The position numbers and the translations under genes were made by a program. This document shows positions 43,264 through 52,209 of a stretch of 64,000 nucleotides of DNA, piece after piece; the stretch's first letter is position 1, and each line of letters starts with the position of its first letter. The notes under the pieces are model-generated. The model saw nothing but the letters and a program-made list of their open reading frames with translations. It was not told the DNA's origin and made no database searches. Source of the DNA: Roseovarius amoyensis (GTDB lineage: Bacteria; Pseudomonadota; Alphaproteobacteria; Rhodobacterales; Rhodobacteraceae); the NCBI RefSeq assembly GCF_003260265.1, contig NZ_QITQ01000004.1:62001-126000 (forward strand). Direction: 5' to 3'.

Positions 43264-44085
43264 ATGTTTCAATACACCAGACCGAGATCGACAATTCAGT
43301 CCGCCTTTATCATCGGCGAACTGATCTATCACACCACGGTCAGAAAGGTCCGCAACACCCACAGCAACGCCTTTATTGCGTTGCTCGTGAACATGTTGCA
43401 GGCGGTGGTGCTGGTCGCGGCCTTCTACGTTCTGTTCACGGTTCTGGGGCTGCGCGGGGCCAAGCTGCGCGGCGATTTCCTGCTTTACGTCATGTCGGGG
43501 GTGTTTCTCTACATCACCCATGTCAAGGCGGTCGGCGCGATCGCGGGGTCTGAATCGCCCGCCTCGCCGATGATGCAGCACGCGCCGATGAATACGATCG
43601 TCGCGATCGTGTCCGGCGCGCTCAGCGTGCTTTACATCCAGTCGCTGTCGCTTTTCACCATCCTCTTTATCTATCACGTCGTGTTCACGCCGTTCGAGGT
43701 GGCGCAGCCGATCCTGGCCTTTTCGATGTTCCTGCTGGCCTGGTTCACCGGCTGCGCGGTGGGGCTGGTGCTGTTGGCGGTCAAGCCGTGGTTTCCCACC
43801 TTCGTGTCGGTCTTTACTCTGGTTTATCAGCGCGCCAACATGATCGCCTCGGGCAAGATGTTCGTCGCCAACTCGCTGCCGCCGATGATGGTCAGGGTGT
43901 TTGACTGGAATCCGCTCTTTCACACCATCGACCAGGCGCGCGGCTTTGCGTTCGTCAATTATTTCCCCCGCAATTCCAGCATCGATTACCCGGTCATTAT
44001 CGCCCTGGTGCTGGTCATGGTGGGGCTGATGGGCGAATTTTATACCCGGCAACACGTCTCCAGCAGCTGGGGTGCACGCCGTTGA
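43264..44085 (+). CDS. ABC-2 type polysaccharide export permease, KpsM-like
   Basis: 273 residues from the ATG at 43264. Six hydrophobic segments lie between about 30 and 265, and the N-terminal amphipathic stretch precedes the first. The size and layout resemble KpsM/Wzm-type permeases of capsule and O-antigen exporters. The cognate ATPase (KpsT/Wzt) is not adjacent, which is unusual because the two normally form one operon. Its stop overlaps the next start (TTGA). It is divergent from cysQ-kdsB, which supplies CMP-Kdo. Assignment to polysaccharide rather than another ABC-2 substrate is from resemblance and context. Confidence 0.75.
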   Translation: MFQYTRPRSTIQSAFIIGELIYHTTVRKVRNTHSNAFIALLVNMLQAVVLVAAFYVLFTVLGLRGAKLRGDFLLYVMSGVFLYITHVKAVGAIAGSESPASPMMQHAPMNTIVAIVSGALSVLYIQSLSLFTILFIYHVVFTPFEVAQPILAFSMFLLAWFTGCAVGLVLLAVKPWFPTFVSVFTLVYQRANMIASGKMFVANSLPPMMVRVFDWNPLFHTIDQARGFAFVNYFPRNSSIDYPVIIALVLVMVGLMGEFYTRQHVSSSWGARR

Positions 44086-44690
44086 TCCGTGCCGCGCTAA
44101 TCTGCCTCTTGATGCTGATGCCCGCCGTTGCGGCGGCGCAGGCGCTGCCGGCGCTCTATGATGTGACCGGCGTGGCGGTGCACGATACGTTGAACGTGCG
44201 TGCCGGGCCATCGACACGTTTCGAGGTGCTGGCCAAGCTGCCCTCAGACGCCGCCGGGATCGAAGTCGTCGATACCGATGTCAGTGGCGAATGGGGCCTG
44301 ATCAATATCGGCGAAGGGTCGGGCTGGGTCGCGCTCGACTACATGGCGCGGCGGCCGGGTCAGCCAGGCGACCGCCTGCCCAATGACCTGATCTGTTCGG
44401 GAACGGAACCGTTCTGGTCCTTTCGCCTGACGCCGGACGACAAGGCAACGTTCACCCGGGACGAAACCGAAACGGCGCTGCCCAGCGTCCTGACCGTGCA
44501 ATCCGAGAACCGGACCGACCGCGCCGCGCTGTTCGCAGACGGCGGCGCGGTGGTCGTCACCGCGGTACTGGGCCGGGCCCTGTGTTCGGACGGTATGAGC
44601 GACCGCGCCTACGGGCTGGGCATCGACCTGCTGGTCACCGACAAGGCCGAAGTGCGCGTCTATTCCGGTTGTTGCAGTATCGCACCCTAA
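44082..44690 (+). CDS. Exported SH3-domain protein with COG3650-like C-terminus
   Basis: 202 residues from a TTG at 44082 that overlaps the permease stop. A signal peptide (1-19, ending VAAAQA) is followed by a bacterial SH3 domain (about 28-88; TLNVRAGPSTRFEVLAKLP, GEWGLINIGEGSGWV). The rest has the CSGTEPFWSF signature seen in COG3650-type proteins and ends with several cysteines (YSGCCSIAP). It would act in the periplasm, perhaps binding cell wall. Convergent with alkB, overlapping it by four bases at the 3' ends. Function unknown. Confidence 0.75.
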   Translation: MIRAALICLLMLMPAVAAAQALPALYDVTGVAVHDTLNVRAGPSTRFEVLAKLPSDAAGIEVVDTDVSGEWGLINIGEGSGWVALDYMARRPGQPGDRLPNDLICSGTEPFWSFRLTPDDKATFTRDETETALPSVLTVQSENRTDRAALFADGGAVVVTAVLGRALCSDGMSDRAYGLGIDLLVTDKAEVRVYSGCCSIAP

Positions 44691-45295
44691 TCAACCACCC
44701 GCAGCGTCAGGTTGATGCGCCCGCCGCCATTCAGCAGCGTTGATGAGCCAAAACGGATACGATCGACCCCGTGATAGGCCAGCCGCGCCGCGCCCCCCAT
44801 CACCACCACGTCGCCCGACCGCAGCCAGACCGACGCCGTCTTGCCCCCGCGCGTCGCACCACCCATGCGAAACAGCGCCTCGTCGCCCAGCGACAACGAC
44901 ACCACCGGCCAGCTGAAATCGGCCTCGTCCCGGTCCTGGTGCAGGCCCATGCGCGCGCCCTCGCCGTAATAATTGACAAGACAACAGTCGGGGTCGCGCC
45001 CCGCGCTGGCAAAGCGGCGCCAGATACCCAGCACCGAGCGCGGAATCTCGGGCCAGGGGTGCCCGTCGGGATGATGGCGTTCATAGCGATAGCCCGAGCG
45101 GTCTGAATACCAGCCATACCTGCCGGCCGACGTCATCCGCACCCGCATCGGCCGTCCATAGGGTGTCATCGGCGAAAACATCGGCGCCGCCGCCGCCACC
45201 TCGCGCAGATCGGCCACCAGCGCCCGTTGCGCGGCGCGGTCCAGCGCCTCGCGGAAGATCCTGAATCCCCTGACGATCTCGGCTGGCTGCATCAT
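44687..45295 (-). CDS. alkB: AlkB-family Fe(II)/2-oxoglutarate dioxygenase
   Basis: 202 residues from the ATG at 45295 (GGGAG five bases before; the adjacent ATG three bases on is equally possible). The iron ligands are in [14 protein letters not shown] (HxD) and the histidine of [11 protein letters not shown]. The 2-oxoglutarate arginine lies in [17 protein letters not shown] is the substrate-lid region of AlkB. It repairs 1-methyladenine and 3-methylcytosine in DNA or RNA by oxidative demethylation. No ada gene is nearby. It is divergent from dnaK. Confidence 0.92.
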   Translation of the reverse strand: MMQPAEIVRGFRIFREALDRAAQRALVADLREVAAAAPMFSPMTPYGRPMRVRMTSAGRYGWYSDRSGYRYERHHPDGHPWPEIPRSVLGIWRRFASAGRDPDCCLVNYYGEGARMGLHQDRDEADFSWPVVSLSLGDEALFRMGGATRGGKTASVWLRSGDVVVMGGAARLAYHGVDRIRFGSSTLLNGGGRINLTLRVVD

Positions 45296-45364
45296 TGCGC
45301 TCCCGTTGTCGCGATTTACCGACGTATTCAATACACTTTTGCCCAACCCGCTGTCATTGCTGCG

Positions 45365-45396
45365 CTTGCAGGGCGCAGGTGGCCTGCCTATATACG
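45365..45396 (+). promoter_or_regulatory. RpoH (sigma-32) promoter of dnaKJ
   Basis: CTTG at 45365-45368, then exactly 18 bases, then CCTATATACG at 45387-45396. This fits the alphaproteobacterial RpoH consensus as I recall it, CTTG-N17/18-CYTATNTNNG, at every fixed position. Transcription would start near 45402, about 100 bases before dnaK. Confidence 0.8.
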
Positions 45397-45505
45397 CCGG
45401 GAACCGCAGAGCGGATCCAGTCCGCTTTGCCCCGGTATCGGGGCCGGATGCCGAAATGGGTCCGGCTTTCGTGAAAATCGCCTTAAGAAGAAGGGATCAA
45501 ATATT

Positions 45506-47422
45506 ATGGCCAAAGTGATCGGTATCGACCTCGGCACCACCAACAGCTGTGTTGCCATCATGGACGGGGCCCAGGCCCGCGTGATCGAAAACGCCGAAGG
45601 GGCGCGCACGACCCCCTCGATCGTCGCATTTGCAGAAGATGAACGCCTTGTCGGGCAGCCGGCCAAGCGCCAGGCGGTCACCAACCCCGAAAACACCATT
45701 TTCGGCGTCAAGCGCCTGGTCGGCCGTCGCCTGACCGATGCAGAGGTCGAAAAAGACCGCAAGCTTGTGCCATTCAGCATCGTCGATGGCGGCAATGGCG
45801 ACGCCTGGGTCGAGGCCCGCGGCGAGAAATACTCCCCCAGCCAGATTTCGGCCTTCATCCTCGGCAAGATGAAGGAAACCGCAGAAAGCTATTTGGGCGA
45901 AGAGGTCAAACAGGCCGTCATCACCGTTCCCGCCTATTTCAACGACGCCCAGCGGCAGGCCACCAAGGACGCCGGCAAGATCGCCGGTCTCGAGGTGCTG
46001 CGCATCATCAACGAACCGACCGCCGCGGCACTGGCCTATGGGCTGGACAAGGAAAACACCCACACCATCGCCGTCTACGACCTCGGCGGCGGCACCTTCG
46101 ACGTGACCATCCTTGAAATCGACGACGGCCTGTTCGAGGTCAAGTCGACCAACGGCGACACCTTTCTTGGCGGCGAAGACTTTGACATGCGCATCGTCAA
46201 CTACCTCGCCAACGAGTTCAAGAAAGAGCACGGCGTCGACCTGACCCAGGACAAGATGGCGCTGCAGCGCCTCAAGGAAGCCGCCGAGAAGGCCAAGATC
46301 GAGCTGTCCAGCACCTCGCAAACCGAGATCAACCAGCCCTTCATCTCGATGAGCTCGAACGGCCAGCCGCTGCACATGGTGGTCAAGCTGACCCGCGCCA
46401 AGCTGGAAAGCCTGGTGGGCGACCTGATCCAGGCCTCGCTCAAGCCGTGCAAGGCCGCGCTCAAGGATGCCGGGCTGAATGCCAGCGACATCGACGAGGT
46501 GGTTCTGGTCGGCGGCATGACCCGTATGCCCAAGGTGATCGAGGAAGTGACCAAGTTTTTCGGGAAAGAGCCCCACAAGGGGGTCAACCCCGACGAGGTG
46601 GTCGCAATGGGCGCCGCCATCCAGGCCGGCGTGCTGCAGGGCGACGTCAAGGACGTGGTTCTGCTGGACGTGACGCCGCTCAGCCTGGGCATCGAGACGC
46701 TCGGTGGGGTCTTTACCCGCCTGATCGACCGCAACACCACGATCCCGACCAATAAATCGCAGATCTTCTCGACCGCCGAGGACAACCAGTCGGCTGTGAC
46801 GATCCGCGTCTTCCAGGGCGAGCGCGAAATGGCCGCGGACAACAAGATGCTGGGCCAGTTCAACCTCGAGAACATCCCGCCGGCACCTCGCGGCATGCCG
46901 CAGATCGAGGTGACCTTCGACATCGACGCCAACGGCATCGTTTCCGTGTCGGCCCGCGACAAGGGCACCGGCAAGGAGCAGAAGATCACCATCCAGGCAT
47001 CCGGCGGCCTGTCTGACGAGGACATTGATCGCATGGTCAAGGAGGCCGAGGCCAACGCCGAGAGCGACAAGGAGCGGCGTGAACTGGTCGAGGCCCGCAA
47101 CCAGGCCGAAAGCCTCATCCATTCGACCGAAAAGTCGATGGAGGAACACAGCGACAAGGTCGACCCGACCACCATCGAGGCGATCGAACTGGCCGTGGCC
47201 GCGCTCAAGGACGACCTCGAAAAGGACGATGCAACCGCCGACAAGATCCGTGCGGGCATCCAGAACGTGACCGAGGCCGCGATGAAGCTGGGCGAGGCCA
47301 TCTACAAGGCCAGCCAGGACGAGGGCGACGAAGGTGAGCCCAAGGCCACCGATGCCGGCCCCGGCGAAGACGACATCGTTGATGCCGACTTCGAGGATCT
47401 CGACGACGACAAGCGCGCCTGA
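45506..47422 (+). CDS. dnaK: Chaperone DnaK (Hsp70)
   Basis: 638 residues from the ATG at 45506, the length of E. coli DnaK. The ATPase domain (1-385) begins [14 protein letters not shown] and contains [15 protein letters not shown]. The hinge [14 protein letters not shown] (about 385-398) leads to the substrate-binding domain and helical lid, and the acidic tail ends [13 protein letters not shown]. It folds and refolds proteins with DnaJ and GrpE. An RpoH-type promoter lies 100 bases upstream, and dnaJ follows after 61 bases with a hairpin between. Confidence 0.98.
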   Translation: MAKVIGIDLGTTNSCVAIMDGAQARVIENAEGARTTPSIVAFAEDERLVGQPAKRQAVTNPENTIFGVKRLVGRRLTDAEVEKDRKLVPFSIVDGGNGDAWVEARGEKYSPSQISAFILGKMKETAESYLGEEVKQAVITVPAYFNDAQRQATKDAGKIAGLEVLRIINEPTAAALAYGLDKENTHTIAVYDLGGGTFDVTILEIDDGLFEVKSTNGDTFLGGEDFDMRIVNYLANEFKKEHGVDLTQDKMALQRLKEAAEKAKIELSSTSQTEINQPFISMSSNGQPLHMVVKLTRAKLESLVGDLIQASLKPCKAALKDAGLNASDIDEVVLVGGMTRMPKVIEEVTKFFGKEPHKGVNPDEVVAMGAAIQAGVLQGDVKDVVLLDVTPLSLGIETLGGVFTRLIDRNTTIPTNKSQIFSTAEDNQSAVTIRVFQGEREMAADNKMLGQFNLENIPPAPRGMPQIEVTFDIDANGIVSVSARDKGTGKEQKITIQASGGLSDEDIDRMVKEAEANAESDKERRELVEARNQAESLIHSTEKSMEEHSDKVDPTTIEAIELAVAALKDDLEKDDATADKIRAGIQNVTEAAMKLGEAIYKASQDEGDEGEPKATDAGPGEDDIVDADFEDLDDDKRA

Positions 47423-47438
47423 ACGGCGCGGCGGTCGG

Positions 47439-47457
47439 CGGGGGCCATCGGCCCCCG
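47439..47457 (+). terminator. Hairpin between dnaK and dnaJ
   Basis: A perfect 8-base stem (CGGGGGCC / GGCCCCCG) around a 3-base loop lies 17 bases after the dnaK stop, with no long T-run. It is suited to partial termination or 3' protection, keeping DnaJ below DnaK in amount. Confidence 0.55.
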
Positions 47458-47483
47458 TCTGACTCTGCCAAAGGAGATCCGAA

Positions 47484-48638
47484 ATGGCCAAGCGTGACTA
47501 TTACGAGGTACTCGGTCTTTCCAGGGGCGCGTCGGCCGAAGAGATCAAGAAGGCCTATCGCAAGAAGGCCAAGGAACTTCACCCCGACCGCAACAAGGAC
47601 AATCCCGACTCCGAAAGCGAATTCAAGGAGGCGGGAGAGGCCTACGACGTACTGAAAGACCCCGAAAAGAAAGCTGCCTATGACCGCTTTGGGCATGCGG
47701 CATTCGAGGGGGGCATGGGCGGCCCGCGCCCCGGTGGCGGCGGCATGGGCGGCGGCGGACAGGGCGATTTCGCCAGCGCCTTTTCCGACGTCTTCGACGA
47801 CCTGTTCGGCGATTTCATGGGCGGCGGGCGCGGCAGCAGCCGCCAGCGCGCGGCGCGCGGGTCGGACCTGCGCTATAATCTGCGGATAACCCTGGAAGAG
47901 GCCTATGCCGGGCTTCAGAAAAGCATCAGCGTGCCCAGCTCGGTGATGTGCGACGCCTGCAATGGCTCTGGCGCCGAGGGCGGCGCCGAACCCACCCCCT
48001 GTCCGACCTGTTCGGGCATGGGCAAGGTGCGCGCGCAGCAGGGTTTCTTTACTGTCGAACGCACCTGCCCCACCTGTTCGGGGCTGGGCCAGATCATCAA
48101 GAACCCCTGCAAGGTTTGCCACGGCGCCGGGCGGATCGAAAAGGACCGCACCCTTAGCGTCAACATCCCGGCAGGGGTCGAGACCGGCACCCGCATCCGC
48201 CTGGCCGGCGAGGGCGAGGCCGGCATGCGCGGCGGACCAGCGGGCGACCTCTATATCTTTATCGAGGTCGCGCCGCACGATCTGTTCCAGCGCGAGGATC
48301 GCAACCTTTTCTGCCGGGTGCCGGTGTCGATGACCACGGCGGCACTGGGCGGCGACATCGAGGTGCCCACCATCGACGGCGGCCGCAGCCGGGTGAAGAT
48401 CCCCGAGGGGTCGCAATCCGGCCGGCAGATGCGTCTGCGCGGCAAGGGCATGCCGGGCCTGCGCGGCGGGCCCAATGGCGACATGTTCATCGAGCTTGCG
48501 GTTGAAACCCCGGTGAACCTGACCGCACGGCAAAAGGAACTGCTGCGTGAATTCGACGGGCTGAGCGAGAACAACAACCCCGAAAGCCGCAGCTTTCTGT
48601 CCTCAGTCAAGAATTTCTGGGACAGCATGAAAAGCTGA
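47484..48638 (+). CDS. dnaJ: Co-chaperone DnaJ (Hsp40)
   Basis: 384 residues. The J domain (1-70) holds the HPD tripeptide in [11 protein letters not shown] Gly-rich linker (about 75-110) follows. The zinc region has four CxxCxGxG units: [24 protein letters not shown] and CKVCHGAG. The C-terminal substrate domains run to about 365. It delivers clients to DnaK and stimulates its ATPase. It has a clear AAGGAG upstream and shares the dnaK transcript. Confidence 0.97.
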   Translation: MAKRDYYEVLGLSRGASAEEIKKAYRKKAKELHPDRNKDNPDSESEFKEAGEAYDVLKDPEKKAAYDRFGHAAFEGGMGGPRPGGGGMGGGGQGDFASAFSDVFDDLFGDFMGGGRGSSRQRAARGSDLRYNLRITLEEAYAGLQKSISVPSSVMCDACNGSGAEGGAEPTPCPTCSGMGKVRAQQGFFTVERTCPTCSGLGQIIKNPCKVCHGAGRIEKDRTLSVNIPAGVETGTRIRLAGEGEAGMRGGPAGDLYIFIEVAPHDLFQREDRNLFCRVPVSMTTAALGGDIEVPTIDGGRSRVKIPEGSQSGRQMRLRGKGMPGLRGGPNGDMFIELAVETPVNLTARQKELLREFDGLSENNNPESRSFLSSVKNFWDSMKS

Positions 48639-48692
48639 CAGGGCACGGTGCGGTTAACCAATCGCTAACCAAGGATGCGTCATGCTGGCGAC

Positions 48693-49460
48693 ATGACGCA
48701 TCCGACCGGCCTTTCCGACAGGGCGCTGCCGCTTTTCGACAGCGATGAATGCCACCCAGCGAACGGGGCGGCATCCGCGCCTGCACAGCCCTCTTATATC
48801 CGCGATCACCGCAAACGGCTGCGCGACCGCTTTCTGGCCGGTGGCGCCGACGCCCTGCCCGATTACGAGATGCTGGAACTGGTGTTGTTCCGCGCCATTC
48901 CCCGCCGCGACGTCAAACCGCTGGCGCACGCGCTGCTGGATTCGTTCGGCGATTTCAGCGGCGTGCTGTCCGCCCCCGCGCACCGCCTGTCGGCGATCGA
49001 CGGGGTGGGCGAGGCGGTGATCTGCGAATTGAAGGTGGTCGAGGCAGCGGCGCACCGCCTGTCACAGGCCCGCATCCGCCGGCGACATGTGCTGTCATCC
49101 TGGGACGCGCTGCTGGATTACTGCCGCACCACCATGGCCCACCGCGCGACTGAACAGTTCCGCGTCTTTTTTCTTGACCGCAAGAACACGCTCATCGCCG
49201 ACGAACAGCAGGCGCAGGGCACGGTCGATCATGTCCCGGTCTACCCACGCGAGATCGTCAAGCGGGCACTGCTGCTGGACGCCAGCGCACTGATCCTGGT
49301 GCACAACCACCCCTCGGGCGACCCGACCCCGTCACAGGCCGACATCGCCATGACGGCACAGGTCGCCTCGGCGGCCGAGGCACTGAGCATCGTGCTGCAT
49401 GATCACGTCATCATCGGCCGCTCGCGAGAGCTCAGCTTTCGCGCCGAGGGGCTGCTGTAG
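48693..49460 (+). CDS. radC: RadC-family JAMM-domain protein
   Basis: 255 residues from the ATG at 48693; an in-frame ATG at 48675 is an alternative and neither has a strong ribosome-binding site. A helix-hairpin-helix region (about 60-105, IDGVGEAVICELKVVEA) precedes the JAMM/MPN domain, whose metal motif is LVHNHPSGDPTPSQAD. The family is widespread; despite the name a DNA repair role is not established. It is convergent with the OmpA-type gene, only eight bases apart. Confidence 0.88.
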   Translation: MTHPTGLSDRALPLFDSDECHPANGAASAPAQPSYIRDHRKRLRDRFLAGGADALPDYEMLELVLFRAIPRRDVKPLAHALLDSFGDFSGVLSAPAHRLSAIDGVGEAVICELKVVEAAAHRLSQARIRRRHVLSSWDALLDYCRTTMAHRATEQFRVFFLDRKNTLIADEQQAQGTVDHVPVYPREIVKRALLLDASALILVHNHPSGDPTPSQADIAMTAQVASAAEALSIVLHDHVIIGRSRELSFRAEGLL

Positions 49461-49468
49461 GCCCCGCG

Positions 49469-51028
49469 CTACTGCACCCAGACTTCGACCCGTCGGTTGA
49501 TCTGGCGGCCCCAGGCGCTGTTGTCGCAGGCCATCGGCATCGCCTCGCCGAATGCCACCGCCTCCAACGCGATGCGTGACAGGTTCGCCGTCTCGGCGGC
49601 CTCGATCACCGCGTCGCGCACGGCCTCGGCGCGTCGCCTGGAAATCTGCAGGTTTGCCCCGGCAGACCCCCGGCTGTCGCTGAAGCCCACGAAAACCAGC
49701 CGCCGCGCATCGTAGATACCGGTTTCCAGCGCCCGCGCCAGTTGCCGCACGTTCGAGCGCGACTGCGCATCGAGCCGCACCGAACCGGCCTCGAACCGGA
49801 AACTGGTGGTCAGCCGGCTGAGCGGGGTCAGAAACGTCGTCATCTCCTGCAACGTTTCCAACCCGGTTTCCTCGCCCGCCCCGGCGATGGCATTGGCCAG
49901 CCGGTCGCCCTGCGCGGCCAGCGGTATCTCTTCGGGCGCCTGGTCGACAAAACCGGCCCGGCGGATGACAAGCTGCGCGGCGGGTTCGTCGAGATAGGAC
50001 AGGAATTCCCGCACCAGCTTGGGAAAGCGGCGCGCCGGCAGGTACAGGAACATCGGCGCGGTCAGGGGGTAATCCTCGGTCTTGACCGCCTGCCGCGTGG
50101 CCCGCAGGGCGAAACCGCATTCGCCCCTGATCGCCGCCTCGCGCGCATCGCCCACCTCGGCCCGGCTGGTTACGCCCAGCGCAAAGGGGTCGGCCGCCAC
50201 TGCCTGCGCCAGCCCCGGCCCGGCCGGATGGTGCGTGACAGTCTCGGCAAGAACGGCTTGGGCGGGTTTCAATATCCGGTCTTCGGTCGCCTGGCCCAGA
50301 CCGGTGCCGGCGGCATGCACATGCACCGCGACCGGCGCATCCGGCCCGCCCAGCGCCTGCCAGTTCACGATCTCGCCGGTCAGGACGCCGGCCAGCTCGT
50401 TCATCGACAGCGACTGCACCGGGTTCGACGGCGCCACGACCGGCACCAGCGCATCCAGCGAGATGACCCGGACGGCCCCGCGCGCGGTGAAATCGCCCAG
50501 CCCCGCCGCGGCGGCGCGCTCGGCCTCTTTCGGGCGAACCTCGCGCAGCGACAGGGCGATGTCGGCCATGTCGGCCAGAAGATCGGCAAAACCTTCGTCG
50601 GAATTGTTCAGCCGAATGATGAACTCACCCAGGATCCGACCCGTTTCCCGGTCAATGATCGCATGGACGGTTTCGGCATCGGACAAATCCCTGCGTTCGA
50701 CCCGGTGGCCGTTGCGGACCGCGAACGCCTCGATCAGGGCCGGCATCAGCACCCGGCCCACCCCCGGCGCGCCCGACAGGGTGATGCGGGCAATGAAATC
50801 CTCCAGATCGGGGCAGCCGGGCCCATCGCACAGCACGCCCGACCCGTCGACCGTCAGTTCGCCATAGACCGTGTCGACGCGATAGAACTCGCCGTCAAAG
50901 CCCAGCAGGTTGCCGGAAATCTCGACATTGCCGTCGCGCGACGTCAGGATCACGTCCTGCGCCGCCGCGGAGATCGCACCAAAAAGGAAAAAAAGTGCGG
51001 CGAAGGTCGCCGCACGAATGATCGCCAT
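49469..51028 (-). CDS. Exported PstS-like binding domain fused to OmpA C-terminal domain
   Basis: 519 residues. A signal peptide (1-23, ending ISAAAQ) leads to a region of about 75-345 that reads as a phosphate/anion-type periplasmic binding fold (VPVVAPSNPVQSLSMNELAGVLTG, HVHAAGTGLGQATEDRIL, FALRATRQAVK, TAPMFLYLPARRFPKLVREF). A linker is followed by an OmpA/MotB peptidoglycan-binding domain (about 405-519, VFVGFSDSRGSAGANLQISRRRAEAVR). A binding-protein fold tethered to the cell wall would sense or retain a ligand rather than feed an ABC importer. It is followed on the same strand by no close gene. Ligand unknown. Confidence 0.72.
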   Translation of the reverse strand: MAIIRAATFAALFFLFGAISAAAQDVILTSRDGNVEISGNLLGFDGEFYRVDTVYGELTVDGSGVLCDGPGCPDLEDFIARITLSGAPGVGRVLMPALIEAFAVRNGHRVERRDLSDAETVHAIIDRETGRILGEFIIRLNNSDEGFADLLADMADIALSLREVRPKEAERAAAAGLGDFTARGAVRVISLDALVPVVAPSNPVQSLSMNELAGVLTGEIVNWQALGGPDAPVAVHVHAAGTGLGQATEDRILKPAQAVLAETVTHHPAGPGLAQAVAADPFALGVTSRAEVGDAREAAIRGECGFALRATRQAVKTEDYPLTAPMFLYLPARRFPKLVREFLSYLDEPAAQLVIRRAGFVDQAPEEIPLAAQGDRLANAIAGAGEETGLETLQEMTTFLTPLSRLTTSFRFEAGSVRLDAQSRSNVRQLARALETGIYDARRLVFVGFSDSRGSAGANLQISRRRAEAVRDAVIEAAETANLSRIALEAVAFGEAMPMACDNSAWGRQINRRVEVWVQ

Positions 51029-51051
51029 GAAATCCCCCTCGGCGCAACACG

Positions 51052-52104
51052 TCAGTTGCGGGCGATATTCAGGTCATCGAACAGGTTTTTCAACACCAGA
51101 TAATCGCCCACGGTGTCACAGCCCGGCATTGCCAGAGTTACTTCGCGCAGCTGCATGCGTGAAATACCGTGTTTTTGCAACGCCTGCGCCTCGACATCCT
51201 TGCCGCAGTTGCTGTCCATCACCTCGATTTCCAGCGACAGGCGAACATCCCCGTCGACCAGCGCCGTGCCAGAGGGGAAGGTATATACCTCGGCCAGCAT
51301 CGGCTCGAATACATCTGGGGCGCCCAGCCGGGTGACAAACCCGCCTTCGCCGCGCGCCGCATCGGCCATGCCGCGGTCGGCACCGGCCCAGATGTGGCCA
51401 TCATCGTCATAATCCGCGCCATATTCCAGCGCGTGAATCTGCAGCCCCTCGGCACCGCGCCACTGCACGACGGCACGGTCGTAATATTCCAGCGTCTCGA
51501 CATCGGCCTGCGCAACCGCGCTGGCGCCCGACGCGAAGGTGGCGATAAAGACCGCCTTTTCGCTCAGCGCCGGCACGGTGATCTCGGCCTTGCCCGCATC
51601 GTCGGTGGCGTCGGCGAACATCATGCCGTTGTGGTGCAGCGAGAAGCGCTCGTTCATCAGGCAAGGCGCAGAAATCGACAGACGCACCATCGCCGCGGCG
51701 ACGGGCTGGGCGGTAAACGCGATTTCGCAGCCAAAGGCGGGGGCGGGCTCTTCCTGCGGCAGGGGGGCGTCAAGGGCGGTATCCTGCACATCGGCCAACG
51801 ATGCCAGCGTTACCGGCTCGTCCGGCAACAGCTCGGGCTGCGGCGCCGTTTCGGGCGGAATCGGCGGCTCTGCCATCACTGCTGCGTCGGATATCACGGC
51901 CATGCCGGCGTCATCCGCCTGCGCCGGTTCCGTCAGCACGCCCGACGGCACCGCCTCGGTCACCGCGCTGACCGAGGCAACCTGCACCCCGGGGTCCGTG
52001 GCGCCCTGGCCGGGATCCTTGACATAGGTCTGCATGACGAAACCCACCCCGAACGCACAACCTAGCGTTCCCAGGATGGTTACAAGTCGTTTGACGCTGA
52101 ACAT
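51052..52104 (-). CDS. Membrane-anchored or exported protein of unknown function upstream of the OmpA-type gene
   Basis: 350 residues that I do not recognise beyond resembling uncharacterised proteins beside secA in related bacteria. An uncleaved or signal-anchor helix (about 7-25, LVTILGTLGCAFGVGFVMQ) is followed by an Ala/Pro/Glu-rich linker to about 125, then a folded region with four spaced cysteines (FGCEIAF, APCLMNE, DSNCGKD, MPGCDTV) that could form two disulfides in the periplasm. It lies between secA (105 bases) and the OmpA-type gene (23 bases), all leftward, so the two exported proteins are probably co-transcribed. Confidence 0.6.
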   Translation of the reverse strand: MFSVKRLVTILGTLGCAFGVGFVMQTYVKDPGQGATDPGVQVASVSAVTEAVPSGVLTEPAQADDAGMAVISDAAVMAEPPIPPETAPQPELLPDEPVTLASLADVQDTALDAPLPQEEPAPAFGCEIAFTAQPVAAAMVRLSISAPCLMNERFSLHHNGMMFADATDDAGKAEITVPALSEKAVFIATFASGASAVAQADVETLEYYDRAVVQWRGAEGLQIHALEYGADYDDDGHIWAGADRGMADAARGEGGFVTRLGAPDVFEPMLAEVYTFPSGTALVDGDVRLSLEIEVMDSNCGKDVEAQALQKHGISRMQLREVTLAMPGCDTVGDYLVLKNLFDDLNIARN

Positions 52105-52209
52105 CGCGCTCTCCCACTCCTCTTGACCCAGTTGGCAGGTCTAGAACGGGAAAATGGCTGCGATGGGGCGGTCAGGTGATCTGATTTTGCTGTTGATGTG
52201 GCGGCCGGT

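Noticed and set aside
45497..47491. 664-codon open frame antisense to dnaK
   Set aside because: Antisense frames opposite dnaK are a well-known artefact; no independent support such as a ribosome-binding site or motif.
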